Origin: Mytilus californianus
Taxonomy: Eukaryota; Mollusca; Bivalvia; Mytilida; Mytilidae
Length of the DNA stretch: 64,000 nt
Assembly: GCF_021869535.1 (NCBI RefSeq)
Contig: NW_026262734.1
Span: forward strand, 79,112,339 to 79,176,338
Direction: 5' to 3'
Under the pieces are notes generated by a model. It did no database searches. It had not been told where the DNA came from and worked only from the letters and a program-made list of their open reading frames with translations. Below, in pieces: positions 13,601 to 28,600 of the stretch. The position numbers were made by a program, and so were the translations under genes. Numbering within the stretch: position 1 is the first letter of the stretch; each line of letters begins with the position of its first letter.

Positions 13601-16600
13601 CGAGTTTGTAAAAAACGAGCAACACGAAGTGTGCCGCATGCATGGTTGGGGTTGTGTTGCTTAGTCTTTAGTTTTTTGTTGTTGTGTTCTTCACTGTTCT
13701 TTGTCTGTTTTTCTTTATTTTTTTAAGCCATAGCGTTGTCAGTTTTTTTTTGAATTTTTAGTTTGGATGTCCTTTTGGTATCTTAGATTATCGATGATGT
13801 CTCACGCTAAACATGTAATCCACTTACAATTTTATTTTATAATGCCGATCATTGTCATTCATCTTTGTAAATGCCTCATTTGCCTACCACATCGTCAATG
13901 AACGAGACTTCTGACCTTGTTATGCAAAAGACCTACTTTGGTGTCATATTTGATTTCATATGCTCCACCTCAGATTATATTTGGGTACGTCAGGGTGTTA
14001 TAATACAGACATGAACGTAGATAACTTACGTAAGCGTCTTATGGTAATGTCATTAAAAGGATTGCGTTAAATATACTCGTTGATTAAGTAATAAGACAAT
14101 TTTCCATGCTTTAATACGAAATTACATTTTTTGAAATGGAATCGTCAAACAGATCATTATAAAGCACTAGATTTGTGAATCATTTTTTTATATTGAATTG
14201 ATATTCTTGAAATGATCATTCTGATGTTTTTAAATTACATGTATCATTTTTTTTTGTCAAGTTAAATCAAATGAGATACTATACGTGGAATGAGTTACAC
14301 AACTTGTGACATGTGAAATCAGAACTTGCAATCTTTTTGGAGCACACCAGTTGGACTCTTTTTTTCATGTGATTTTTAAAACTCAATTTAATGTTTCGTT
14401 TTAGTGTTTTATTGTTTGTATGTTTTGCCATGGTGTTTTCAGTTTTTTAGAACAAAAATATTTTATTGTCCTTATGCTTTCTTCTTTTCCCCGTTGTATT
14501 TTGTCATTATGCTTTCTTCTTTTCCCCGTTGTATTTTTGTTTTAGTAAAGCGCTTCCAGGACTAGAAAAGGAATAATGATACTTGTTCTGATGCCTATGA
14601 AATAAACTACACTAAAATGTATATGATGATGAATATTTGTCTTTCAGGACTCCATTAAAGTGTATAAAAAGATTATAGATGAAGCAGAGGTATGTATATT
14701 TTTGTTGATACACCACCTTAAAGAATCTTTTTTGACAGAGCCTTTTCTACACAAATTGAATATGTAGATACACTATCCCTGTGGTAATAACCAGACAGAT
14801 TTGGACAACAAATACACAAAAAGACATTACAATTCTGAACCTTTCCTTTTCAACATATGTGTTGAGTTTGTTGGATTGACATTTTTTGAAAGTGCGCATC
14901 ATCGAGAAAATTTATCACTACATAAATACACTATACTAAGACTTCTTTTCGAAAAAAAGGGGCCTCTGTGGCCGAATGGTCTAGGTAGTTACTAATGTAA
15001 TCACTAGCCAGCCAACACTGAGGTTGTTAGTTCGAACCCAGCTCGTGCGGGTGCACTCGACTCCAATCTGAATTGACTAGGATTGTCAGTTTTCCTATCG
15101 AAGGTTGGTGGTTTTCTCCGGGCACTCCGGCTTCCTCCACCAATAAAAACTGGCCGCCACGAAATAGTTTAAAAGCGTTGCTTAAAATGGCGTTAAAAAC
15201 ACATAAAATTATATAAAATAAAATCATTTCGAAAAAAATAGAGAACAATTCTGGATAAGGGAACTAGGTATTGCAATGCCATATGGTTGCAATGATAACA
15301 CCAACGGATTCGGAAATGTGTCAAGTCTTGCCTTCAGTGATGTATTGTAATGAGCTTGTTTAGTACTACTGTGAGACACCAACATTACCATCGGCCTAAT
15401 GTGAAAAAAAGTCTTCTAAATCTAGATCGCCCTTCTGGAATGTTAATGACCTTCTTTCACATCTGCATTATCCGCCATGGTTACATTACATTATAACATT
15501 TATTTTGTCACTGCTTGTTAAATTCTAAAATGTTTAACAGATTATGCAATTGACAAAGGATGCATAAATAGATTTTCTCAAATATACAGACTTAAGAGGA
15601 AATTTCTTTTTGTTCATTTTACCAATTAAGGAATTGATGCAAACAACATCAGCAACGTTCTAAATCACAAGAAGGTAACATCTAAAAGTCCATTGTATTT
15701 TCAAAATAGTATGTTCTTATTGTATTATTCATTTACACCAAACCCATTGCACCCAAAGCGTTGCAGGACCTTGGTTTAGAACAATACTTAAAACTCCTCT
15801 GACATATGTCCGTTCCTACTCGCCTAATATTTACAGCCCTCTTGTCATGTTATGACTACAGATCTAAACATAATTAAAAATGAACATCTTCAAAAGGTGA
15901 TATATTATGATTTCTTATGTTTTGAGAACCCCAAGCCATCAATTGGAACCACCCAGACAGCATTTTTACGTTGGCACAACAAGGGCCCAACGTATTTACA
16001 TTCATTGTCCCAACGTTATTTTAAGACGTTGGCTCAATGTATAAGTGCAAAGTGGTCCTATGTTGGGCCAACGTGATGGATAAACGTTGGCACAACGATG
16101 TAAGGTTTCATATTAGACATAGGTTCAATGTCGGTCCAATGATGGAATAATATAGCCTTCCAAGTAACAACTGAAATAATTCCTGGTTTTTATATCACTT
16201 CAAATTCGCGGAAGTATCATTTTTTTTAAATGTTGCAATAATTGCGTTTTACAGATCCACTGTTGTTTCTTACATCCTACCCTGAAATTTAGTATATTGC
16301 CACTTTAAATCTTCTCGAACTCGCATGAAATATTTGACACTGGACGTTTAAGCAACCAACAATCGATCAATCTTTCTCTAGGTGTACTTTAGAAAATATA
16401 CCCATTTTTGAATGAATTCAATCAACATTCAGTCAGCATATACTGAGATGATGTATACGGTCAAACGCTGGGGTGTAACACTAGTTTAAAACTTTTATGT
16501 AATTTACTAATTCATGTGATGGTACATGTATTTGAAAATGTTTCACAAATAATTCATGTCTATCTTTGTTTTGAAATATAGAAAAGAGACCAGCAGTATT

Positions 16601-19600
16601 GTACAAAAGAATCGCGTAAGGCCAGCTTTAAAGGCTGTAGGATGTGGAAGGGACAAACACCCGAGATATTAGCTGATGCAGGATTTTTCTATCTAGGTAT
16701 ATTGTTCACGTTAATAAATATGTGAGGTATTAGCTGTTAAATGTTGAATTGATGGGGTTTATCATACAACTACATGTATGTTTACAAACACGTTGGTCAA
16801 TTCGATCATTTAGACACAAAAATACAGTAGAAACATGAACTTCAGGATATCAACTTTGTTGACAACTTTCTTTCTTTGCTCAATGACTCCATACTTTATA
16901 ATTAATTTACAATTATAGGATTAAACGCCTTTTTAAAGGAATTTATTGGTGTATAAACTCGACAATTTCACTCACAAACAAATAACAGTCCGAAGGACTT
17001 TTATGATAGTGAGTGACTTGAAACAGTAGATACCTCTATCACACGTAAATTGTATATTGTGTCATTGAATTGGCCTGGCGCATGAATATATTTGTTGGTT
17101 ACCGCCAAAATTGTACTCCATGAAATTTGCTCTCTGATTTAAATTAACTACAAAAACTCTTTGTTGTTATTCAAAGGAATGTTTTGTGTTTATTATTTAA
17201 TTAAACGATTAACTCAAAGTGAAAATAAATATTGTAACTTCAAGTGATATTATTGTCGCCATCTTGTTTACCTTAGTTACAAAAAAAAGTTTCGTTCAAC
17301 GTCGTCCATCGTAAAATAAACAAAGTCAAGAACATCTGAAGTTCTCTCGACCAATCATATCAACGTATTCCCTAATATGCAAATCATATAAGAATTATTA
17401 AAAAAATATTTTTGACAGAAAGCATGTAATAAATACTAAATGTACTAATAAACTCTCCCCGAGGTATACGTGGATGTTTCTTAATACGAATTCATTGGCA
17501 ACAAGAACATAATAAGTACACATTCAATAATGATTTTCACTAAACGCAATCTATTTACAGATATACTATCACACAGTTAAATTGAAATACAAAACTATCG
17601 TTATATGATGCATACTTTAAAGTCCTTCATGTTCTATCACACACCAAGGGGTGTCATGAATGATCAAATCGGAGGGAGGTTTTTCTTTAGAGAATCCTGA
17701 CACCTGAAGTATGTTATACGACAAGAAAAACCTTAAGATATGCATTATCCTACTTATATACGGTAACCATAAAAATATTATATTTCGTAAAGATTTGCAA
17801 GATTTCCATCTATTATACAGACCAAACTAAAGTAGGATATTCTTCTCTATTGCGTTCTGGGTTTAATACGTTCTACGGCTCAATTGCAACGAGAAATAAA
17901 GCTCACTGAAATAATCTAGATATTAGCTGTAGGAATCGTTATATAGTTACAAAATTATATCACTAAATGCATAAAGCACGACTTAAATGAATTGCCACGG
18001 TGTAACAGAACTATAAGTCACTTTGTAAGTAATTGATTTTAAACTTAGTTTATGAAAGGGGGATGTTTTTTGTGTATTTTGTCGTGAGATTTGTATCGCG
18101 GAAAAACAAATAAATTTTCAAGCGTTTTTAACGAGCTGTACAAAATTATTGTTTTCACTTTTGAATGACATTTCATAAATCAGAAACTTAGTCAGAATTA
18201 AATATCATATTCCCCCAAACAAACCCTATCATAAAGCACTTGGATGTTTTTCCTTATAAATCAAAATAGTTTGTCATTTGATTATTTGATAGAGTAAACG
18301 GTATAGATGTAATAAATTCCAAACTGACACGAATAGAGCACGACATCGGCAATGTATGGTCTCCAAAACAGTGTGACTCAGTAAGATTTTTCAAAATCCT
18401 ATACACTGATGTGTTAAATCTGGTTTGTTTTATTAGTGCTATGAAGAGTTTTGCATTATCATATTCATCTCAAATATCGTCCCTTCATTGATAGAGTAAC
18501 TAAAATTTCACATTATTTGTTGTGAACGTTAAATTGTGTGTCCACGACGATTTTTGGTAATTCAGTCTAAAAAACAGAGGACATGATTGTTTATGTCTTT
18601 ATCCACAGCACACGATAACTATCAAACGAATTAAATGTTTAGGTAAATTAAAGTTTGCATTGTAATCAAGGAAAATAATGACCTTACACAGGTCATTATT
18701 GTATGACTTTAATCAAAGTTCACTGAAGCTTGGTATAGTCCGGTTGATTCTTTAAAAAAATAGCGGTCGTTCTGAAAGAAAAAGAAAAAAAACCCACATA
18801 GGTATATAAATGTTTATAATAGTATGATAAACAAAATATAACACTTTAAAACTTGTGTGTATCCAGAGCGCTATTCTCGATTTACCTTTATCAGGTACGT
18901 TCACATTCATTAACTTAAAGCCAAGGATGAACATATAAAAGTACCTAAACATATCAAGAGATAATGACCGAACAGAAAAATCAATCTAAGGTTACGGTGA
19001 CCTATAGTTGTTAATTTCCTAGTTCATGTATTGCCTAGCAACAAGCATGTAATAAGAAATGAGAAAAGAAAATGCACCCTAATCATTAGAAATTTTGACC
19101 CCTCAAACATCAGTGGATACATAATTGCCATTTGTGACAACATTTGTTCAGACAAGCCACATTTTGATGGTAAGTACAATGGTATATACATGTCAGTGAT
19201 ACATGCGTCAATATCTTTATATATAATATACAAACTCTGAAAGCTTCATCAGATCACAATACTTTTTTCTAATAATTGTTTTCATAATACAGATATTCAA
19301 CTCATACATGTGTAACAATATTTGTTTTGCTATCAAAAGGAATGTTTTATTTGACATATGTATTTATATCTTGGTATTGAAGACAACACTAACAAAATAC
19401 TTGAGAGTCATGCATGCGTGTTCAGCTACCAGTAATTTGAACAGTGATCAAGCAAATATGTTGTTGACTTAACCAATCAGAAAAATTAAGAATTCCATTT
19501 TATTTAAAGATTAGAAATCAAAATCTTAAAAGGTAACATTCATACATAAAATCAGCATAAAAATCCGAGGAGATTTTGACATTACACTTGATACATAAAG

Positions 19601-22600
19601 TAAAATCTTCAAAGGCTCGGTAAACGTTGAATTGGAAAAAAAAAGTTATCGAACAATAAAGTTAAACGTTTCAGTACTTAGCTATTAGTTGATACGATGT
19701 ACTTAACTGTATGTCTTTGATTTTAAATACAAACAGAAATATTCTGGAAGATATAATCTAAACATCCATCCTATTACAAGATAATGCTTACAAAAACCAA
19801 CAATAATATAAAGATAGTACTTAGATAGTGATTATAAAATTTAGCGTCTGCTGACATGGCCATTTTATAGTCTAAGGTAAGGCAACCCACATTTCGTATT
19901 TTAATGTTGATATGTCAACTCGTTCCAAGAGTAATCGTCTCATACTAAATATTTGCTGCTCTTCCTTATAAACTTGGCTACAGTTATTTTCACCATACAA
20001 TTTTCACTCATGCACACAAAAATCATGAGAGAAACTAAAGAAGGTTTATAGAAAGAAAGTAAAATGTGTCAAAATATTTTATTTTTCTTAATTCTCAACT
20101 GTGAGCCAAAGTGTTTTATATTTTGTACATTTCAAACAGTCATACTCAATCATTGATTTTCATTGTTACTAACCATTTTTTCCATGACGTCATTTTATTG
20201 TTTTTACTGTAGATTGGTTTTATTACTAATCGGTTGACCACTGTCATAACAATGCAAAGGTTAATAACTCTGTTCATGATATCATTAAACCATGGGTGTT
20301 GACATCTAACAATACTTTAGTTATACTCTTAAAGCGCTTAATTTTCAATACATGTCAATAAACTGGATTTCTGTCTCATTGATAATTAGCTTTTGTAATC
20401 TATGAAATATATATTATGTCTTTGTTTGTTCATGTTCTATTCTGCAATTTGTATGAAATTGTTTTAGTCTGGGTGTTATTTATTTTTAGGAAAATTATGT
20501 TCTACATTTGAACGTTCTTGAGTATGAGTATATAGGAATATCGAAATATAAAATGACTAGAAAAAAAAAAAGAAATAAAAGCTTTTTTTTAAAATCATAA
20601 AAAAGGGTGTATTCCGGATGACAGTTTTAAACACTGACCTATTTTTAACATTGACGATTGTGACTATAACACAAAAGGTGTAATCACTATACCATCAATG
20701 AATTGTACATACCAGTACAATTCCTTGATAAAACAAACATCAATATGCCCATTGCATTTGTCATTAATGCATCGCTAATTTTTTTAGGCTTGCTCCAATT
20801 CAGCTACCAAGCATAACACTCGAGCCGGAGAATTAATACTACAATTTGTAAACAATAGACACTTGTGGAGATTTATTTTATTACATTACTGCTTTTCCTT
20901 ATAAACTTGACTACAGTAGTTATTGTGACTATACGTGTGCACACAATAATCACACAAACAGAAACGGAAGACGATAATAATGAAAGAAAACAAAATGTGT
21001 CAAAGTATTTCCTTTATTTTTTTAGGTCTGTGATTTTGTAAATTTCAAACGGTCATATTCGATATTTTTCTTTATTTTCATTGTTAATAAACAATATTTG
21101 CATATGTAATAAATCCCAAGGGTAATCGTCCAACATCAAATATTTGCAGTCTTACTAATAAACTTCATTAGTTATCAATTGGACCATTCAATTTTCACTT
21201 ATGCATACACATATAATGAAAAAAGAAACTGAAGAACGATTTATAGAGAGAATAAAATATTGTCCAAAATAATCTTTTTTTCTATGGTTTGTAAGCCCAA
21301 TTATTTGAAGATTCTGTAAATTTCAAACTGTAAAATTGAAAATAAAAGTTTCTTGATTTAAAGTTTATAAACTCATGATAAACAATATTTAGTCAAGCCT
21401 TTTTTTGAAAAATTAAATTTTAAATGTTTTTTTTCTAGAAAAGTTAGAAAAATGAATATATTTCTAACCTTCTGTGAAATTTTGACATTTTAAATAAATC
21501 TAAACAATGTATTTGGTAGCAGGCTACACATATTACCATGACAATTCAGATTTACATTAAGGGGGCTCGAGGGTATAAATTTTTTTTTTAATATAGGAAT
21601 CTGCTATTTTTTTTTCAATAAATCGTCGCTGGGCTTCCAAAATGTCGTATATAACTTTTTTGGCTAAAACTACTTTTTGACATAAATCGTCTTGGCAGGA
21701 GAAAATCTTTGATATTCAAAAGTATCACACAGTTAGACCAATCAAAACATTTGAAATAAACCATGTTACAAAGTTGCCAATCTTAGTTGTTTGTAAAGTT
21801 TGCTTCCAAAATGTTGTATGAAAACTTGAAAATTGTAAGGAATCAAATACTTTTACATGTCTTTAGTTCTGTGAAAATAAATTAAGTTTTAGGATAATCC
21901 AGAAATGTTAAAGTTTTTATTTCACTGCCTTTTACAAAAATGTTCCAAGTTCACAAACGACATTTTGGAAGCATGCATTTCGACCAAATTTTCAAAGCCA
22001 GTTTGTGAGATATTTTTTTTGGGAACAATTTGTGATTTACAACATTTTGGAAGCCCAGCAACGAAATGAACTTTATCATATACTTAATAGAAAAATAAAA
22101 TGAAAAGGGGGTCACCGTTCATTTGAGCACACAATCCGCCTTCGAAAGAAGCATGCATTTTTGTTAAGGTACTTTTTTCTGTTGAACTAATAGAAGAAAT
22201 TGAGGTTATATCGAAATGAAAAAAGAACTAAATTACAGAAATCGCATAAATTTTATAATTGTTTAGTTAAAAGTACAGCTTATTTGAAAAAAATAAAAAT
22301 AAGAATAAAAAAAAAAATAGGTCATCGATGAGTTAAAAAAGATATTTCAATATTAATGCAAAAAATGGCATTTTTGCACCAAAGGGAGATAATTTGGAGC
22401 TTTTTAAATGATATAAAGTTTTTAAAAGAGGGGTGAAAGATACCAGAGGAGCAGTCAAACTCATAAATCGAAAATAAACTGACAACGCCATGGCTAAAAA
22501 TGAAAAAGACAAACAGACAAATAATAGTACACAAGAAACAACATAGACAACTAAAGACTGAGCAACACGAACCCCAACAAAACCTGGGGGTGATCTCAGG

Positions 22601-25600
22601 TGCTCCGGAAGGGTAAGCAGACCCTTAAAGTCAACTGGGGCCAAAACGAATTGATGTTTTTTGTTGTTTTTGTACCATATAATAAAGTAACAACTAATAG
22701 TGTAATAAGTAAAATTTGTAGTGATAATAATAATGTTTAAATTTTGGTTGAAATTTGTATACCCTGGAGCCTCCTTAAACTATTGAGATCTTTTGTAAAC
22801 ACGATTTTGACAGAACGAACAAATTTTCTAGATGAATTATTGGGATTTCACAAAAAGTTGCATACATAGATATGAATCAGACATCAAATATATTATGCAT
22901 GTTTTAATGGTTGCATTACTAACTGTAGTAGGATTATTTGCATTCAGTAAAAAGTCGCATTATTTCCGAATTTAAAGTATTCAAAACCTGTTCACATTGA
23001 GAATGCCCTGAACATATAATGCTATTGGGAATTAAAACAAAAAATCCTGTAGGAACCTGTGTCCGTCAGGGGTAAATAAAACAACACATTAAACTTGAGG
23101 AAAACCGACGTGTTTTAAGCCTAATAATACCTCTTTCGATTAAAATAAAAATTGTATACTCCATATGCCTTGCTCATTCTTTGAAAGATATCAATAAACG
23201 TAGTTTTAAATCGCCATTATATATGTTAAATGTAATTTTATCAGATAAAGCTTAACAAAAACGATACAATTTAATTTGCTTGTATACTTTTTAGTTTTGT
23301 TTATTTTCAGAGAGTTCCCAAATTTAGTGATAAATTTTCTTTATTATCAACCCTACGAGAATCATCCATATTAATTTGGTTATAATAATCCCCAACTTAT
23401 TCAGATAATTTATGTTTCTTCCAGACGCAGAAGCGTGTGTTTCTATGCAACCATGTCAAGAAAACAGAAAAACCTGTTTGTTGCATCGGCAAACATATTT
23501 ATTTAAAACATCAACAACAGAGAATGTCTCTCCCTTAAGGAACACAAACACAGACGATAAGCCTCAGGTAAGATGTCTACATTTTTCTGAATAAATAACC
23601 CTGTTTAAAATGTATCAAGCGACTTACTATTGTGTCTATTGTAAATCTTTGATCGTATCTATTAAGTCTTTTACGACTTTGTAAGTACTTTCACGTAAAC
23701 ACATACATTTTTTTTTCATGAAAAATTACACATAACGTTTTCCGTTCAAATTGTTTTCATCTGAATTGTATAATGTAGACTGTTGCTCCTGAACCGACTT
23801 CATTGTTTCCGATAAAAAAATTAATAAACTTTTGTATTTTGTAGCAAAGTAAGAAGAAATTACGTATTCTTAAAAAAGTCCGTACACAGGATTGGAAAGG
23901 AAATGCTTTTCCAAAAGGTAATACTTGTCATCTTCTTTATAATCATTGTAGATATTTTTGTTTATATGGAGCAGATTTAATAGCAAAATATAACGGATAA
24001 AACAATTATGATATAATATGTCAGTCCTAATAGCTATTTCTTAGACATGCAAGTATTTACAACTTCGTTCATTACAATATGATATGTCTATCAGTTCTGG
24101 TACAGGCTAATGTTTACATATTTTTTAAACTAGCAAACAGATTGTACTTAGATAGGGAGAGATTGCTTGATGACATTGAATCTGATATAGCTGGATGGGA
24201 CATAACTGTCATGGGTTTGAAAACAAGCCTCATATTCAGGACGTATCAAAAAGGTCATACGTCCTTCAGGTTTATATATATATCTTTTCCGTTCAAACAT
24301 GACTGCAGTTATTATTAATTATGTACACTATATCAATCAACACGTTAATAACCCATTGGTACAATAAGAGAAAAGAGCAATTGTTTTAGAAAATAATCTG
24401 TCATGTGTTCGACATTACTGTTAAAGTCTGTAAGCCAAATTACAGGAATGTAAACATAACATACGGTCAAATATCAAACTATGTGAATATGCAGGTATCA
24501 GCACGGTTTTGCATGAATCAAACAAACGAAATGTTTTCTAATAAAAGAAATCAATATGTAAACTGAACGCATGAATTTTGGGCAGGTTGATTAGTTGTTG
24601 TCAATAACTTTAGATTTAGGCAATCACTATATTCATAGACTTTCAATTTAACTTTAACATTATATTTCTACTTAGCTTTTAAAATTGTACATTTGAGACA
24701 TTTGGATAGAACATATGTGCATATACACACAACATTGTACGCCTATAGATGTTTTGGTTGCTTTTAATGGTAACGCAACACTTACATGACAAATCATAAT
24801 CTTTATCCTTATACATAAAATGCCGTCAACAAAACTGTAGTCGATCATGTATTGGCTAGTATCTTTTCTATCGTGTAAATATAAGAGGAATGTAAACGGG
24901 AGAAAATTGTTGCTGTAACCTATCACAAAAAGTGCAAAAAATATCTGGATTTACAGGTCATTCGTCATAAGAAATACCTTAATGTTCTTGTGCATCTGTT
25001 TGTGTAATAATATTCACAAATACAAAGAAAAAAAAACAAACTTTATCTTTGATTTTTTTCTTGTTGACTAAAAAGTCTATTAACCATTGCTCAAACCCAA
25101 AGCATATTTTTTTCAATTTTAGATTATTAATCAATTAACGCTATAATAAAGACTACTATCATTATTAAGTATTGATTTCGTGATGAATTATCAATCTAAA
25201 TATTTCAGTAAGAACATCACCTTCAGTCGTAGAAGCGTGTCCTCCTCTACAGCAATTGCACGAACATGAATATGAACATCGGCAGAAACCCTCAACACAG
25301 GAAGATAATGCATATGGCTTTTCAAACATGACGAATGCCAACACATTTGAGAAGCTTAAACGCAGATGTCTACACGGTGTTCATACTACTTGCGGACAAG
25401 TTAGCTCCCAAGTAGAATGTACGATGACAACTGAAAATAGGCAAATAAATCAAAGCAGCAATATACCTTTAGATTTCAATACCAAAAACAAGGTAATTGT
25501 TTTTCCATTTTGTTAAAATTCCCCAAAATAAAGGAATTAAGACAGATACAACCTATGTCAGTATCAACTTAGTGTAAGCTTAACTATAGAAAAATAGCAG

Positions 25601-28600
25601 TTGAGAATTTTTATCCTCAAATATATATCAACGGAAATTAAATCTGAATTTAAAACCAAGTTACTTTCAGAAGATAAAACAAAAAGTAAAAATAGTTATC
25701 AAAGGTACCAGGATTATAATTTAATACGCCAGACGCGCGTTTCGTCTGCATAAGACTCATCAGTGACGCTCATATCAAAATAGTGATAAAGCCAAACAAG
25801 TACAAAGTTGAAGAGCATTGAGGACCGAAAATAACTGATGTCCGTTAACCTCATTCAACAGTTACGAGTAATTAAGTACAACCTTGTGTCAAGCATTTTC
25901 ATTTTTAATAGTTACAATTACTGTAGTAATATAGCTTTAAATACTCGAACACTCCAACCATGACTTACGGCCATATTTGATCTACTTCCGACCTGCAGTA
26001 AAACCCTACAACGTAGGACATCCGTTTAGTTGTGCAGAAGGTGTTTATACACAGTCCCGTACAGTCAGAATTAACACACGTTATTCGGATGTCTCATGTG
26101 AGCACGCTTACATCAACATTTTGAGAGGTTTGCAAGAGGATTGTCGCAAGAGTTATTTTGCAGACAATGAAGTATAATTGTTCGGAACAAAATACATTGA
26201 AGCTATTTGATAATTTTTGATAAGCTGAATAGATTAGGATTGTCCTCAATCTTCTGAATGGACTATCATATTTGAAACGCAACAAGTTGGATTGTGTTTT
26301 TGGCGGAACTTTGATAGTATATATTTGATCTTTTCACAACTTTGTCAGTACCTAGACATAAAAACAAAAACGTGTTTAAATGATAGGATATGTAGATTAT
26401 CGGCTCTGATTACAGAATGTATTATAAACAACATTGCATTAACTGTTGTACTTTGTAGCGGTGCACGATGAATCCAGGTATTCTAACAGAACTCCTAACA
26501 CAAGATTGTATAGTTGATGTTTATCAAAAAGGTAATACTTGTCAACTACGTTGTCGTTATTCGTTGCTGCAATCAACGATTTTATGGAGTAAATTATACG
26601 ATTTCAACGATAGCATAATATCTCAGTGCTAATTGGTATCTCGTAAACATTCAAGTATTTACGGATATGATTTGTCTAACAGTCCAGGCTTATGCTTACA
26701 TATGTCGTACGTAATATTAAAGATGGTACGTAGATAGTGATACATACTTGGATACGTTGAAATTGAATTTAAGTTTCGTTATTGTTGGTTTGAACATAAT
26801 AGTCATGTGGAAGAAAACAAGGTACGATGTCTTTTCACGTTCATCAGTTTATTTACAGTAAATTCATGACTGCATATATTATTTATACAGGGCACTTTAC
26901 TGTCTCACACGACAATACTACAAAAAGAGAAAAAGAGATGAAATAAGAATCTGTCGTTTGTTCGAAGTTCGTTTTTTTTAAATGTCTGTTGGTCAAATTA
27001 TCTACACTTACCTTTTTTTCAAATATTTCACACACTTCTTTCTTATCTGAAATAGAGCCTTAAAAGTCACTGCATGACTTTAATAATTGTCATCTTACCA
27101 TAACCCTTGTTTTGTGACATGAAATGCATAAAACCTGTATCAAGCTTCTCTGATAACAAATTGAAAGCATTTCATAATACAGTAAAAGAACAGTTCGATA
27201 GTAAGTCATTCTATTTTTAAGATTATAGAAGGTATCCAATCCTCTCTGTATCTAGTCTAAATCTTACTGTTTGCTCATTTATCTTTAAAAGTTACCAATT
27301 TTTTCCTCAAATGGTCAGTTAAGAAATTGTGTCACAATTATTTAAAATATCTTACCATATATCTAACATAATTTGGCTAGCATATGAATAAGTAGTGTTC
27401 AAACAAAGCCATACTTTCTTGCAAAAGTTGTAAGTATAAAGTTTCCAGTTTGATATATAAATCAATTATATAAGTTTTATAGAACTGCATGCATAACTTT
27501 ATATCAAGGTTTTTGTTTTCTATTCAAAAGACCTTCATAACAATAAAATCGTAGCCTTGACCGGTCAAATGATCTGTTTTTTGTTGTTTTTTTTTGTCTC
27601 TGGAACCTAAAATTTTCTTGATAATTCTGTTGTTTTTTTGTGAATATAGTATATACAGTATATGTTTAGGAAAGAACACACTATGTTAGTTTCATAGAGG
27701 TATTCTTGTATCTCTAGCTTGTATTCTCTAATGCCGCGTTCATAAAAAAAGCACAGTTGGTGTTACGGCTTACTAAAACACCAAAAAACAACACCAATGT
27801 TCATAAAAGATCAATGAGTTTTGATGAACATTATGAATATGAAGAATAACTGTTATTAATTATTAACAATCTAAATTACATATATGCATATATTATGAAT
27901 TGTCTTTGCATGCTGTTAACTGAGAAATAGGCTGAGTCATCATATTTAAGACACAACACTCTCTCAATCTTCAGGAAATATTTATAAAACTATATATTTG
28001 AGTCAATTTCATTAAAATCTATAAAAATAAACCAGATTTGGTGAAGTTTTACATTTTCAATTTAGGTTTCACTTTTCTAAATAAATTAAGACACTGCAAT
28101 TTCCTCTTTACGGATAAAATTATCTCTTTAAAGTTTCGTAAAGAACTGTATCCTAGAACAGACATTTCTGCAGTATTATTTTTCAAAGGTGATAACAAAG
28201 GACTGTGCGTATTATTTTCACTATTTATATGCCTTGAATTTCTATTAGTTGAAAGGTATACTTCAAATCTGTATTAACCCTCACCTTCATTTGGATCTTC
28301 CTATGAGTTTAATTTGACTGCTTTTCATGAGTATTCATACTTATGTCTAGTAAAATTCCCAAAGTGTGTCTCTATGACATATGAAACATAAAGATCACAT
28401 CTGGGAACCAGCAGGTAAATGTGTAAATAACAAACAGTTGCATCAAAGTGTGCCACTTTAGAGCTACTCATGTTTTTTTGCAGGTATAGAACAAAATCAA
28501 TTTTTTCTGACAAAAAAAGAAACAAAACATTTTGGACATAATCATAAATGTTTGTCAATTTACTTTTGTTAGGTCAATAAATATAAGCATAAAGTTTCAG

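Noticed and set aside
14959-15050. tRNA gene
   Set aside because: A and B boxes are present, but the cloverleaf is imperfect and the tail and 12-bp target duplication show a SINE.
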